Shown: positions 7,638 through 16,847, counted from the first letter of the stretch. The stretch is 64,000 bases of DNA from Allopontixanthobacter confluentis (GCF_009827615.1 NZ_WTYU01000002.1:124001-188000), one strand, 5' to 3'. Notes: generated by a model not told the origin, from the letters alone. A program made the numbers and translations.

Positions 7638-8950
7638 CACGGCCCGGTAATCGCCACCGTGGTCGCCGGGCGATAGGAATTGAGGAATAAAACCTTGCCA
7701 TCGGGCGAGAAACACGCGCCCGCAGGCTCTGTCTGCACGCGCAGGCGGGCCAGCGGATAGGCAATGCCATCGGGCGTTATGCCGCGCAGATGGTTGTCCA
7801 CCACATCGGTATACTGGTCTTCGCACACCACCAGATGGCCATTGCCTGCCACGGTGAGATTATCGCCATAATTGAACTGGTCGGGCGAGGTGGATTCGTA
7901 AAACAGCGAAATCCCGTCCGGTCCGCCAGCCTTGCCCGGACGCAGGCGGAAAATCTGCCCCAGCTTGGCAGCGCCGCCATTGGTGCAGCAGAAATACAGC
8001 TCCCCATCGCCCATGTGGATCCCCTCGCCGCGGGCAAAGATTGCCGCGCCTGCCGCTGCGCCGCGGGTGCGCAGATCATCCTGGGGGGCTTCCACATCAT
8101 CAAGGTCGATCCAGCGGGCTGCGTGCATTGTGCCTGCCTTCATGGCTGCGCTGTCCCAGTTGCGGGTGTCAGCAGGGCCGCCATCCACCGCCAGTGCCTG
8201 CAACTTTCCGCCCAGCGCCAGCTTGCCGGCCACCGTGGGAAGGAAGCGATAGAGCAGGCTGTCGCCGCGGTCTTCTGTCAGATAGACAATGCCGGTGCGC
8301 GGATCGACTGCGGCGGCTTCGTGGTTGAACCGTCCCATGGCCTTGAGCGGCACGGCATCCACCAGCCCGCCTGCATTGGCGGGCACTTCAAACACCCAGC
8401 CATGCGCTTCGGCATTGCGCGCGCTGGGCGAGACCACGGCTTCCTCGCAGGTCAGCCAGCTGCCCCAGGGGGTTGTTCCGCCGGCACAATTGCGAATGGT
8501 GCCCGCCAGCGAGCGATATTGCTTTTCCACCGTCAGCGTTGCAGCATCCAGCACAATCGTCGTGGTGCCGCCCGGCATCACCATTTTGCCGTCTATCCGG
8601 TCGAACCCTGATGGAATGGTTCCGCCCGCGCCATCGGTTGGCACCAGTTCATGGTTGCGCACCAGCGCAATCTTGCCGCCTCCAAGGTCAAGACAGCCCA
8701 TGCCGTCAGCCTTGTCCGGCACGGTCAGCCCGTCATCCATCATGTCTCCAAGCCTGGAAATGATGCGGTAGGAAAAGCCCTGCGGCAAATCGAGCAGACC
8801 GGCCGGGTCTGCCACCAGCGGGCCGTATCCGGCAGGCCCGGCAGGTGCCCCGCCCATGCGCGCACCGGTGGTGCATCCGCTGGCGGCCAGTGCGGCAAAG
8901 GCGCTGGCAGTGGCGTTGAGAAACTGGCGGCGGTGGAGTGCGGCGGTCAT
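7628..8950 (-). CDS. PhoX/DUF839-family Tat-exported lipoprotein
   Basis: The 440-residue protein begins with a twin-arginine signal (HRRQFLNATASAFAALAAS) ending in a lipobox-like ASGC, so it is probably exported folded and lipid-anchored. The body is a beta-propeller-type DUF839/PhoX sequence with motifs such as LVRNHE, GGTTPWGSWLTCEE and GRFNHEAAAVD, the region that in PhoX phosphatases binds metals. Tat export agrees with cofactor loading in the cytoplasm. The ATG at 8950 was chosen because it gives the Tat signal; a longer open frame upstream adds unrelated sequence. Phosphatase activity is plausible but not shown, since many relatives are annotated only as DUF839. It is divergent from the SDR gene. 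Confidence 0.78.
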   Translation of the reverse strand: MTAALHRRQFLNATASAFAALAASGCTTGARMGGAPAGPAGYGPLVADPAGLLDLPQGFSYRIISRLGDMMDDGLTVPDKADGMGCLDLGGGKIALVRNHELVPTDGAGGTIPSGFDRIDGKMVMPGGTTTIVLDAATLTVEKQYRSLAGTIRNCAGGTTPWGSWLTCEEAVVSPSARNAEAHGWVFEVPANAGGLVDAVPLKAMGRFNHEAAAVDPRTGIVYLTEDRGDSLLYRFLPTVAGKLALGGKLQALAVDGGPADTRNWDSAAMKAGTMHAARWIDLDDVEAPQDDLRTRGAAAGAAIFARGEGIHMGDGELYFCCTNGGAAKLGQIFRLRPGKAGGPDGISLFYESTSPDQFNYGDNLTVAGNGHLVVCEDQYTDVVDNHLRGITPDGIAYPLARLRVQTEPAGACFSPDGKVLFLNSYRPATTVAITGPWLA

Positions 8951-9044
8951 GGTCAGGCTCCGTCTGGATTGGCGTATCACGGGCTTGCGATAGCAGCGTG
9001 AAGGGAACATGACACCTGCGAATATACAGCGGGAGAATGATGCG

Positions 9045-9839
9045 ATGAAACTGGCAAGCAGAATGGCAGCAGTGGTTACCGGCGGGGCATCCGGCCTTGG
9101 CCATGCCAGCGTCAGGGCATTGGCGGGGGCCGGTTTGAAAGTGGCGATATTCGATATCAATACAGATGACGGGCCAGCCATTGCAGCAAGCGTGGGCGGC
9201 ACGTTTCACCATGTCGACATAACCGACGAACAATCCGTGGTGGACGGATTTGCCGCTGCCCGTGCCGCGCACGGGCAGGAACGCGTGACGGTCCATTGTG
9301 CCATGGCCAGCCGCCGCGGCAAGACGGTGGGGTTCGACAAGGAAACCGGCGGTTACAAGCGGCTGTCGACGCAGGATTTCGCATTTGGCACGGAAGGCAT
9401 TCTGGTGGCCAGCTACCGCGTGGCGTCCCATTCTGCCCTGGGCATGGCCAATGCCGAGCCGCTGAATGAAGATGGCGAACGCGGCAGCATCATCCTGACT
9501 GCATCGGTCGCGGCGCAGGATGGGCAGATTGGCCAGGTGATATACGGGTCGGCCAAGGCAGGGGTGAATGGTATGGTGCTGCCGATGGCGCGGGATCTGA
9601 TGGACCTGGGCATCAGGGTCAATTCCATCATGCCAGGCATTTTCGCCACGCCGCTGATGCTGGGCATGAAGGACCGCAATCCGGCCATGTGGAACCAGCT
9701 AAACGCTTCTGTCCCCTTTCCCAAGCGTCTTGGCGATCCGGATGAATTTGGCAGTCTGGTGCTGGAACTGGCGCGCAACACCTATTTCAACGGCCAATGC
9801 CTGCGGCTGGATGGCGCAATCAGGATGCCGCCGCGCTGA
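9045..9839 (+). CDS. Short-chain dehydrogenase/reductase with an altered active site
   Basis: The 264-residue Rossmann protein has the TGGASGLG cofactor motif, a DINT acidic turn that favours NAD, and the catalytic TASVAA Ser with YGSAKAG (YxxxK). Its closest-looking relatives are the HSD10/3-hydroxyacyl-CoA dehydrogenase group. Two normally conserved elements are changed. The structural NAG/CAG motif reads HCAMA, and the helix that should carry the tetrad Asn reads AFGTEG. The start at 9045 is preferred because GGGAG lies nine bases before it; a weaker in-frame ATG exists at 9009. The substrate is unknown. The gene stands alone between two divergent or co-directional singletons. Confidence 0.8.
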   Translation: MKLASRMAAVVTGGASGLGHASVRALAGAGLKVAIFDINTDDGPAIAASVGGTFHHVDITDEQSVVDGFAAARAAHGQERVTVHCAMASRRGKTVGFDKETGGYKRLSTQDFAFGTEGILVASYRVASHSALGMANAEPLNEDGERGSIILTASVAAQDGQIGQVIYGSAKAGVNGMVLPMARDLMDLGIRVNSIMPGIFATPLMLGMKDRNPAMWNQLNASVPFPKRLGDPDEFGSLVLELARNTYFNGQCLRLDGAIRMPPR

Positions 9840-9931
9840 CCGGTCAACTCCACCGCACTCATAATTGCCTTTGACGGCGCCCCCAACATGATAGACCTTC
9901 GCCTACAAACGTGAAGGTGATGGAGAAAACA

Positions 9932-10999
9932 ATGGCAAATGCGACGAATGAATATCCGGCCAAAGGCTATGCCGCCACGGCACCTGAAAGCGGCATGGCG
10001 CCATTTGCCTTTAACCGGCGGGGCCTGCGCGATGATGATGTGCTGATCGACATCAGCCATTGCGGCATTTGCCATTCAGACCTGCACGCATCACGCAATG
10101 ACTGGGGCCGCACCGTTTACCCGATTGTGCCGGGCCACGAGATTACCGGCCATGTCGCTGCCGTGGGCGACAAGGTGACAAAACACGCCGTGGGGGACCG
10201 CGTGGCAATCGGCTGCATGGTCGATAGCTGCATGGAATGCGACCTGTGCAAACAGGGGCTGGAGCAATATTGCAAAAAGGGCATGACCGGCACCTATAAT
10301 GGCAAGGACCGTCGCGATGGCAGCACCACTTTTGGCGGATATTCCGATAAAATCGTGGCGCGTGAGGAATTCGTCATCAAGGTGCCTGATGCGCTGAGCA
10401 TGGCCGATGCAGCGCCGCTATTATGCGCCGGGATCACGTCCTATTCCCCCTTGCGCAACTGGAAGGTCGGCCCCGGCAGCAAGGTCGCGGTGGCGGGCCT
10501 TGGCGGGCTGGGCCATATGGGCGTAAAATTTGCTGTCGCGATGGGCGCAGATGTCACTGTCCTCAGCCGCAGCGAAGACAAGCGCGAGGATGCACTGGCG
10601 CTGGGCGCGGTCGACTTGCTGCTGACCACGGACAGGGATGCGATGAAGGCGCGCTCCGGCTATTTCGATCTTGTGCTCAACACCATTCCCGTCAAGCATG
10701 ATGTCGCGCCTTATGTGATGCTGCTGAAAGTGGACGGCGTGCAAGTGCTGGTCGGCATGATCGACATGGTGCCCGAATTCCATTCCGGCCTGCTGCTGAT
10801 GGGCCGCAAGGTGCTGACCGGGTCGGGCATTGGCGGCGTGGCCGAAACGCAGGAAATGCTCGATTTCTGTGCCGAAAAAGGCATCACCCCCGATATCGAG
10901 ATGATTGCCATGGGTGATGTGAACAAAGCCTATGACCGGATGGAAGCCAGCGATGTAAAATATCGCTTCGTGATCGACATGGCGACGCTGGGAGACTGA
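9932..10999 (+). CDS. Zinc-dependent alcohol dehydrogenase, cinnamyl/YahK type
   Basis: A 355-residue medium-chain dehydrogenase. CGICHSDLH and the PGHEITG segment give the catalytic zinc ligands. The SCMECDLCKQGLEQYC cluster gives the four structural-zinc cysteines. GLGGLGHMGVKFA is the nucleotide-binding turn, and the SRSEDKR that follows suggests NADP(H) preference. The overall pattern matches the NADP-dependent cinnamyl-alcohol/aldehyde reductase group, which reduces many aldehydes. The start at 9932 has GGAG six bases upstream; a GTG seven codons earlier is also in frame. Confidence 0.9.
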   Translation: MANATNEYPAKGYAATAPESGMAPFAFNRRGLRDDDVLIDISHCGICHSDLHASRNDWGRTVYPIVPGHEITGHVAAVGDKVTKHAVGDRVAIGCMVDSCMECDLCKQGLEQYCKKGMTGTYNGKDRRDGSTTFGGYSDKIVAREEFVIKVPDALSMADAAPLLCAGITSYSPLRNWKVGPGSKVAVAGLGGLGHMGVKFAVAMGADVTVLSRSEDKREDALALGAVDLLLTTDRDAMKARSGYFDLVLNTIPVKHDVAPYVMLLKVDGVQVLVGMIDMVPEFHSGLLLMGRKVLTGSGIGGVAETQEMLDFCAEKGITPDIEMIAMGDVNKAYDRMEASDVKYRFVIDMATLGD

Positions 11000-11053
11000 G
11001 TACTACCGCACCGTGGGCCGGTTTTGCAGGTCCAGCAAAAAAGGGAAAGTCAG

Positions 11054-11410
11054 ATGGCAATGTTCCGAATTTTCCTGGGTGCGGTTTTCGCTGCCATTGC
11101 GATTTATACCATCATCACCGGCACCAGCCACGGATGGAACCTGGTGCCGGTCTTTTTCGGTGACATGGCGGCGATGAACTGGCCGGGCCAGTTCAATTTC
11201 GACTTCTTCACTTTCCTGCTGCTGTCAGGATTGTGGCTGGCGTGGCGTCACCATTTTACCCCCGCAGGCCTGCTGCTGGGCATCATAGGGGTGTTTGGCG
11301 GAATGCTGTTTCTGTCCGCCTATCTTCTGGTTGCGAGCATCCGCGCCAAGGGCGACATTGCCGAAATCATGCTGGGCCGCGCCAGAGCCTCCGCCATCGG
11401 CAAGCAGTAA
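11054..11410 (+). CDS. Uncharacterised small membrane protein
   Basis: The 118-residue protein is not recognised. It has three clear hydrophobic segments: residues 4-24; about 52-64, around LLLSGLWLAW; and about 69-92, GLLLGIIGVFGGMLFLSAYLLVA split by short polar turns. An RHH lies between the second and third, and the tail is basic. It starts 54 bases after the alcohol dehydrogenase on the same strand and may share its transcript. The ATG at 11054 follows a purine-rich stretch. Confidence 0.6.
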   Translation: MAMFRIFLGAVFAAIAIYTIITGTSHGWNLVPVFFGDMAAMNWPGQFNFDFFTFLLLSGLWLAWRHHFTPAGLLLGIIGVFGGMLFLSAYLLVASIRAKGDIAEIMLGRARASAIGKQ

Positions 11411-11452
11411 GCCTGCGCTAAGTGCTTTGATGCGCGGGATGACGCCTGCGGC

Positions 11453-12124
11453 CTATTCGATCCGGTAATCCAGCACGGTGAACCGCGCAGGCCCCGTCGC
11501 AAAGACACCGTGCCCGCGGCCCGACGTGCCGCCGAAGGTGAAACCGACAGTCGCGGTCTGGCTGATGGCGGCGTCAAAGGCCTGCGGAAGGGCCCTGGCA
11601 TCACCGCCCATCATGGCAATCCACGGTTCGTCCAGATTGATCGAAACGGTATGCGTGCCAGGACGCAGCGGCATCACCCGGTTGACGGGCGAATACCAGC
11701 GATGATGCGGCGTGCGCGCCGACCACCTGTCACCCCCGCGCTGGAAATAAAGCGATAATGTGCCATCGCCGCCCGGGCTTTCCTGCGCCAAAAACCGCGT
11801 GCCCGGTTTGGCATCAATCCGGTACCGCAGCGTAATCCGCCGCGCCCCTTCGAGCGAGCGCACCGGCACGGTCACATAATGGACATGGCCATTGGCCGCA
11901 GTGGGATAGGGGAAATCAAACGCTGGCCCATCGCGGGTGTCAGACAGCGTTGCCGGCATATTTACAGAATAATTGCGGCCTCTGATAATCGGCCCGATTT
12001 CCCATTGCGAAGCAGCAGGCCCATCGGAAGAACCAACAGCGGAACCAGCAGCATGCGCGGCCACATTGGGCAGAACGGCAGCAGCGGCCAGTGCAGCAGC
12101 ACCAAGAAAGATGTTTCTGATCAT
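11453..12124 (-). CDS. Exported protein of unknown function
   Basis: The 223-residue protein starts with a typical Sec signal (MIRNIFLGAAALAAAAVLP, cleavage near AAHA). The mature part looks beta-rich and resembles carbohydrate-binding or jelly-roll folds (alternating strands such as VHYVTVPVR, ITLRYRID and HTVSINLD), but no family was recognised. A Gly-rich run near the C-terminus (FTFGGTSGRGHG) may be a loop. The ATG at 12124 was chosen because it starts the signal peptide; the frame is open upstream but adds implausible sequence. It is divergent from the LOV gene, 226 bases away. Confidence 0.65.
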   Translation of the reverse strand: MIRNIFLGAAALAAAAVLPNVAAHAAGSAVGSSDGPAASQWEIGPIIRGRNYSVNMPATLSDTRDGPAFDFPYPTAANGHVHYVTVPVRSLEGARRITLRYRIDAKPGTRFLAQESPGGDGTLSLYFQRGGDRWSARTPHHRWYSPVNRVMPLRPGTHTVSINLDEPWIAMMGGDARALPQAFDAAISQTATVGFTFGGTSGRGHGVFATGPARFTVLDYRIE

Positions 12125-12175
12125 TCCCGATTGATAGCGGGCGGCCGATTGCACATGGCTGAACGCCGCTGCAAT

Positions 12176-12212
12176 GTTGGCGAAAGGCTGGGTTGGCGAA
12201 AGGCTGGGTTGG
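12176..12212. repeat. 16-base perfect tandem repeat upstream of the LOV operon
   Basis: GTTGGCGAAAGGCTGG occurs twice in direct succession, followed by a five-base partial third copy. It lies in the 226-base divergent region between the exported protein gene and the LOV gene. A second imperfect repeat (GGGTGCAGA-type) follows near 12249-12275. No promoter element could be assigned with confidence. Confidence 0.85.
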
Positions 12213-12350
12213 GCTATCATATCAGCTCGTGACCGCGGCAGAGCGAAGAAGGGTGCAGAGGGGTGCAGAAGCGTGCGCCCGGCCACCTCGCTTGCCGTGC
12301 CAATCTCCCTTGTCTAAAACCGGGCGGTCTAAATTTTTCGAGTCGCCGAT

Positions 12351-12887
12351 TTGCCTTCACTCGCCTACCCTCCCGGTGTCGAAGAAATCTTTCAGCGCAG
12401 CTCTGTCGCGCTCAGCCTGGCTGACCCCGGGCGGCCGGATATGCCGCTGATCCTGGTGAACGACAGGTTCTGCGCGGTCACCGAATATGCGCGCCAAGAT
12501 GTGCTGGGCCACAATTGCAGGTTTTTGCAGCCACCCGGCGGGGCCGGACCGGTGCGCCAGCGGCTTCGCCAGTTTCTGGGCGATCAGAACGCAGGCAATG
12601 CACGGTTCGTGATTCCTAACCAGACGCGGGAAGGCGAGCCGTTTCTCAATCTTCTGTTCATGGCCAAAATCCGCAGCCCAAATAGTAGCACCTTGATTTT
12701 AGGTTCACAATTTGCTGTTGGAACAGGTAGAGAACGCGCGGCATCATACCAGCAAGCGCTCGGCGAAGATCTGCAATGCCTGTCCGCTGTATTGAAGGAT
12801 GCAGACTGGATGTTGCTTGGCAGCATGGAAACCATCGCCAACACAGTCGCGCTGCTGGTCCGCCATCAAGCTGAAGATTGGTCGTAA
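12351..12887 (+). CDS. Short LOV blue-light photosensor protein
   Basis: The 178-residue protein is a PAS/LOV domain with the photoactive motif GHNCRFLQ at residues 53-60, so Cys56 would form the flavin adduct. The FMN-contacting Asn90 and Asn100 (PNQTREGEPFLNLL) and the switching Gln120 (LGSQF) are also present, so the photochemistry should be intact. There is no effector domain, only a helical tail of about 55 residues. It is thus a short LOV. The start is taken as TTG at 12351: an in-frame stop lies at 12330 and the first ATG would delete half the domain. The ribosome site is weak. The next gene, a sensor kinase, begins four bases after the stop, implying translational coupling and a shared pathway. 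Confidence 0.85.
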   Translation: MPSLAYPPGVEEIFQRSSVALSLADPGRPDMPLILVNDRFCAVTEYARQDVLGHNCRFLQPPGGAGPVRQRLRQFLGDQNAGNARFVIPNQTREGEPFLNLLFMAKIRSPNSSTLILGSQFAVGTGRERAASYQQALGEDLQCLSAVLKDADWMLLGSMETIANTVALLVRHQAEDWS

Positions 12888-12891
12888 ATTC

Positions 12892-15800
12892 ATGACAGAA
12901 AGCAAAGGGCAGGTCCTGCCAATCGTCGGCATCGGAGCGTCAGCTGGCGGGCTGGAAGCGTTGCGCGAATTGTTCAAGGGATGCGGTGACAAGCCGGGCA
13001 TCGCTTTTGTGGTGGTCCAGCACCTTGATCCCAATCACGATTCACTGATGGCGCAATTGCTGGAACGCTTCACCGAAATGACGGTGACGCAGGCCGCAGG
13101 CGGCGAAATGATCGAGGGTGACCATGTGTATGTCATCCCGCCCGGGCATGGCCTCGCGATTGAAGATGGCACGCTGCGTCTGACAGAATTTACCGATCCG
13201 CGCGGATTGCGCCGCCCGATTGATGATTTCTTCGAAAGCCTGGCCAATGAACGCGGCAACAAGGCCGGGTGCGTGATCCTGTCCGGCACTGGCGGCGATG
13301 GCAGCCGCGGTTTGCGCGCAATCAAGGAATTTGGCGGCCTTGCCGTGGTGCAGGAACCGTCAACCGCCCGCTATGACGGCATGCCGGTATCGGCCATCGC
13401 AACCGGGCTGGTGGATATCGTCCTGCCGCCCGCCCAGGTCATCGAAGCGCTGCGTAACTTCTTTGACCGGGCTGACAGTATTGCCCTGGACGAAGCGCAT
13501 GAAGCTGCCGACCATGTGGACGAGATGTGCACCGCGCTGCGCGAAGCAGTGGGGCACGACTTCAGCGGTTACAAACGCTCGACCCTGTCGCGCCGCATTG
13601 CCCGCAGGATGCAGGTGATCGACGTTTCCACAAGCGATGAATATCTCGCCCGCCTCAAGGCTGATGCCGGCGAATGTCAGGCATTGTTTCGCGATCTGCT
13701 GATCAATGTGACCAGATTTTTCCGTGACCGCGAAGAATTCGAGAAGCTGGAAAGCCTGGTCATCGACCCGATGGTGGCCGCCAGCCGCGATGCTCATGAA
13801 TTGCGCATCTGGGTGGCTGGCTGTTCTTCTGGCGAAGAAGCCTACACAATTGCAATGCTGGTGTCTGACGCAATGCGCCGCCACGAACGCCACCCCTACG
13901 TCCAGATTTTCGCCACCGATATTGACGAAAAGATGCTCGAAATCGCACGCGGGGCGACATATCCGCTGGCCGCGCTGCCCGACATTCCGACCGAATATCA
14001 GAGCCATTATATCGATATCGGGATGGAACATTTCACCATCGCGCCGCGCGTGCGCGACATGGTGCGGTTCAGTTCGCACAATCTGGTGCGCGATCCGCCC
14101 TATTCCAAAATCGATCTGCTGTGCTGCCGCAACCTGTTGATTTATTTTGACGAGGATTTGCAGCGCGAAGTGATGCCAGCCTTCCATTTTGCATTGGCAG
14201 AACAGGGCAAGATGTTTCTCGGCTCGTCAGAAAGCATCGGCCGTTTCGAAGATCTGTTCACCACGCTGGACCAGCGCGCACGGCTGTTCGAAAGGCGCGA
14301 CACACCCACACGCTACCCTCTCAAATTCAGCGCGCAGCCCGCCAAGAGCCGCCGCCTTCGCCAGCCTGCGGCCAAGATCGAGGATCGGCCCCGCTCGCTT
14401 GATCTGGCAGCGCTTACCAAGCTGGCGGAACGCCATGCCCCTGTCAGCATGCTGGTCGATGCAGAAGGCATCCTGCTCAACCAATGGGGCGCGGTCAGCC
14501 GTTATCTCAGCTTCCCTGACCGTAATGACGGGCAGATCAATGTCCTGCGGCAGGTGAAACCGGGCCTTGGCGAATTGCTCGGCCCTCTGCTGCGCGAAAC
14601 GGTGCGCGACAATGTTCCCAAGATCGCGCGCAACATTCAGGCGGAAACAGATTTCGGGCTGTTGCCAATGAACGTGATGATCGATCCGATCGGTTCAGGC
14701 GCATTCCTCATCGTGTTTCGGGAAACCGGTGCTTTAGCTGTGCGCGGACCGGATGATTATCAGGAATACGAACGCGGCGACGGGGAAATGCAGTTCCTGC
14801 AGGAAGAACTGCAATCCGCCCGGCTGCGGCTGCGTACCACGGTGGAGGAGCTGGAAACCGCGAACGAGGAGTTGAAAAGCTCCAACGAAGAAATGATGTC
14901 GATGAACGAGGAGCTGCAATCGACCAATGAAGAACTGACGACCGTCAATGACGAGCTGAAAGCCAAGGTCGATCAGGTGACAACCGCGCATTCGGATCTG
15001 AAAAACTTCTTCGATTCCACCGAACTGGTGGTGTTGGTGGTTGATGCCAATCTGAACCTGCGCAGCTCAACCGATGCTGCCGACACGCTGTTCAGCGTTG
15101 GCCCCGGCCATGTCGGCCTGCCGCTGGCCACTTTGCCAACCACGCTGACGGACAGGAAATATGTCAGCCTCGCCGCTGATGCGGCAAGGGCCGGCCATGT
15201 CGGTGAATACCGCACCTCATCCGATGATGGCTCGCAGCAATATGTGGCCCGTGTGCTGCCATACCGTCTGCTGGACGGGTCGCTGGCCGGTGCAACGCTG
15301 GTCTTCACCGATGTGACCCAGGCGCTCAAACTGGAAACTGCGCTGACCGAGGAGCGCGCACGGCTGAGAATGGCGCTGGATGTCGCGCGCATTGGCATCT
15401 GGGAATATGAACCTTCCACCGGGCGCACGACACTGGACGAGATGGAGCGCGGGCTGATGGGTATCGCATCGGAACCGGAAGGCGAATTCATGGACCCGAT
15501 CCTGGCGCGCCTGCCCTCTGAAGATCGTGACCGGGTGAACAGCGCCCTGCGGCGCGCAATGGATGGCACGCATGCCTATGATGAAACCTTCCGCGTCATG
15601 CTGGACGATGGCAGCGTGCGCTGGCTGCACGGGCTGGGCCGCAAGGTTACCGTGGGCGATACCGACAAATTCATCGGCGTATCGTACGATGTGACGGCAG
15701 AACGCGAACAGTTGGTCCAGCGGGAACTGATGCTGCGCGAAATGAACCACCGGGTCAAAAATCTGTTCGCCGTCATCACCGCGCTGACAAAGATGAGCGC

Positions 15801-16287
15801 ACGCCATGCCGATGATGTGGACCGTTTTGCATTGGAACTGTGCGACCGCATCCACGCACTGGGCCGGTCGCATGCCATGACGGTGGATGTCACCAATGGC
15901 AGCGCGGAACTGCGTTTGCTGCTTGAAGCGGCATTGAAACCTGCCTCTGGCCGACAGAAAATCACTCTCGACGGCCCTGACGTGCATATTGCGAACAGCG
16001 CCATCACACCGGTGGGCATGATTCTGCATGAATGGGCGACAAATTCGACAAAATATGGCGCGCTGTCAGTAGATGAAGGCAGGCTTGTGGTCGAATGGTC
16101 AACCAACGACGCAGGCCGGATCGCGATTGACTGGCGGGAAACCGGCGGCGGCACAAGCAGCGTCGAAGGAACCGGTTTCGGTGTCCAGCTGATCGAAGCA
16201 AGTGCCAGGCAGATTTCCGGCAAGGCCACGGGGCAATCTGTGGAAGGCGGGTATCAGCGCACGCTGGAACTGAGCGCCGCAGACTAG
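12892..16287 (+). CDS. CheB-CheR-PAS-HWE hybrid sensor histidine kinase
   Basis: This 1131-residue cytoplasmic protein has, in order: a CheB methylesterase domain (about 8-190, triad Ser17, His44, Asp136 visible); a CheR methyltransferase (about 215-470, SAM site VAGCSSGEEAYTIAM near 308-322); a PAS-like region; a long Glu/Asn-rich coiled coil (about 624-703); two more PAS domains; and an HWE kinase. Phospho-acceptor His953 sits in REMNHRVKNL, and the defining HEW and WRE elements sit in LHEWATNSTKYGAL and IDWRETGGG. No transmembrane segment is seen. CheB/CheR-PAS-HWE kinases are known from alphaproteobacterial stress signalling. The gene follows the LOV gene by four bases and converges on a response regulator with a four-base overlap, so the three likely form one light-responsive module. 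Confidence 0.9.
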   Translation: MTESKGQVLPIVGIGASAGGLEALRELFKGCGDKPGIAFVVVQHLDPNHDSLMAQLLERFTEMTVTQAAGGEMIEGDHVYVIPPGHGLAIEDGTLRLTEFTDPRGLRRPIDDFFESLANERGNKAGCVILSGTGGDGSRGLRAIKEFGGLAVVQEPSTARYDGMPVSAIATGLVDIVLPPAQVIEALRNFFDRADSIALDEAHEAADHVDEMCTALREAVGHDFSGYKRSTLSRRIARRMQVIDVSTSDEYLARLKADAGECQALFRDLLINVTRFFRDREEFEKLESLVIDPMVAASRDAHELRIWVAGCSSGEEAYTIAMLVSDAMRRHERHPYVQIFATDIDEKMLEIARGATYPLAALPDIPTEYQSHYIDIGMEHFTIAPRVRDMVRFSSHNLVRDPPYSKIDLLCCRNLLIYFDEDLQREVMPAFHFALAEQGKMFLGSSESIGRFEDLFTTLDQRARLFERRDTPTRYPLKFSAQPAKSRRLRQPAAKIEDRPRSLDLAALTKLAERHAPVSMLVDAEGILLNQWGAVSRYLSFPDRNDGQINVLRQVKPGLGELLGPLLRETVRDNVPKIARNIQAETDFGLLPMNVMIDPIGSGAFLIVFRETGALAVRGPDDYQEYERGDGEMQFLQEELQSARLRLRTTVEELETANEELKSSNEEMMSMNEELQSTNEELTTVNDELKAKVDQVTTAHSDLKNFFDSTELVVLVVDANLNLRSSTDAADTLFSVGPGHVGLPLATLPTTLTDRKYVSLAADAARAGHVGEYRTSSDDGSQQYVARVLPYRLLDGSLAGATLVFTDVTQALKLETALTEERARLRMALDVARIGIWEYEPSTGRTTLDEMERGLMGIASEPEGEFMDPILARLPSEDRDRVNSALRRAMDGTHAYDETFRVMLDDGSVRWLHGLGRKVTVGDTDKFIGVSYDVTAEREQLVQRELMLREMNHRVKNLFAVITALTKMSARHADDVDRFALELCDRIHALGRSHAMTVDVTNGSAELRLLLEAALKPASGRQKITLDGPDVHIANSAITPVGMILHEWATNSTKYGALSVDEGRLVVEWSTNDAGRIAIDWRETGGGTSSVEGTGFGVQLIEASARQISGKATGQSVEGGYQRTLELSAAD

Positions 16288-16694
16288 CTTGAAGCGGCGA
16301 TTATCGTCTCGACGACTTGCAGCAATTCCGTATCGGAAATTGGTTTCGTCAGCCGCGGTATATCGGCAAAACGCGTTCCCAGTTCCGGATGGTGCAAGTC
16401 GGCAGTGACAAAGGCAACCGGAACGCCCCGCGCCCGCAGCGTGTCAGCAACGCTCCACACCGTATCGCGCCCCAGGTTCACGTCGAGCACTGCGGCCGAA
16501 AGTTCTTCGCTCGTCGCCAGCGCCTGGGCACTTTCAAGACAATGGGCCGGGCCTATAACTTTGTAGCCAGCATCTTCCAGTGTCTGGGTTTCATCCCAGG
16601 CCACCAGTACCTCGTCCTCGACGACCAGCACGCAGATTTCGGAGGTTTCGGAGGTTTCATTTTGCACTCTGGCTAAAGCCACGATCGCATGCAA
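16284..16694 (-). CDS. Single-domain response regulator
   Basis: The 136-residue protein is a receiver domain alone: the acidic pair in VVEDE, the phospho-acceptor Asp71 in VLDVNLG, a Thr near residue 98 (FVTAD) and Lys117 in LTKPIS. About 18 extra residues precede the fold; a later start is possible. With no output domain it probably works as a phosphate sink, phosphorelay intermediate or protein-interaction switch. HWE kinases in this class often pair with such receivers. Its stop overlaps the stop of the kinase gene on the opposite strand by four bases. Confidence 0.9.
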   Translation of the reverse strand: MHAIVALARVQNETSETSEICVLVVEDEVLVAWDETQTLEDAGYKVIGPAHCLESAQALATSEELSAAVLDVNLGRDTVWSVADTLRARGVPVAFVTADLHHPELGTRFADIPRLTKPISDTELLQVVETIIAASS

Positions 16695-16773
16695 AGGTTC
16701 CGATTATTGTCAAAGCGAGCCAGTACAGATGCCCCTGCCGATTGACGCCGCTGTCGCGCGTATTCCGCAGTTG

Positions 16774-16847
16774 TGGAGCGGGTGAAGGGAATCGAACCCT
16801 CGTCGTCAGCTTGGGAAGCTGCTGCTCTACCATTGAGCTACACCCGC
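16774..16847 (-). tRNA. tRNA-Gly (anticodon CCC)
   Basis: The 74-base minus-strand sequence folds as a cloverleaf: acceptor GCGGGTG/CACCCGC, D-arm GCTC...GAGC, anticodon loop TTCCCAA, and T-arm with GTTCGATTC. It ends in an encoded CCA after the discriminator T. The anticodon CCC reads GGG glycine codons. The 27-43 pair appears mismatched (G-A). Confidence 0.93.
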
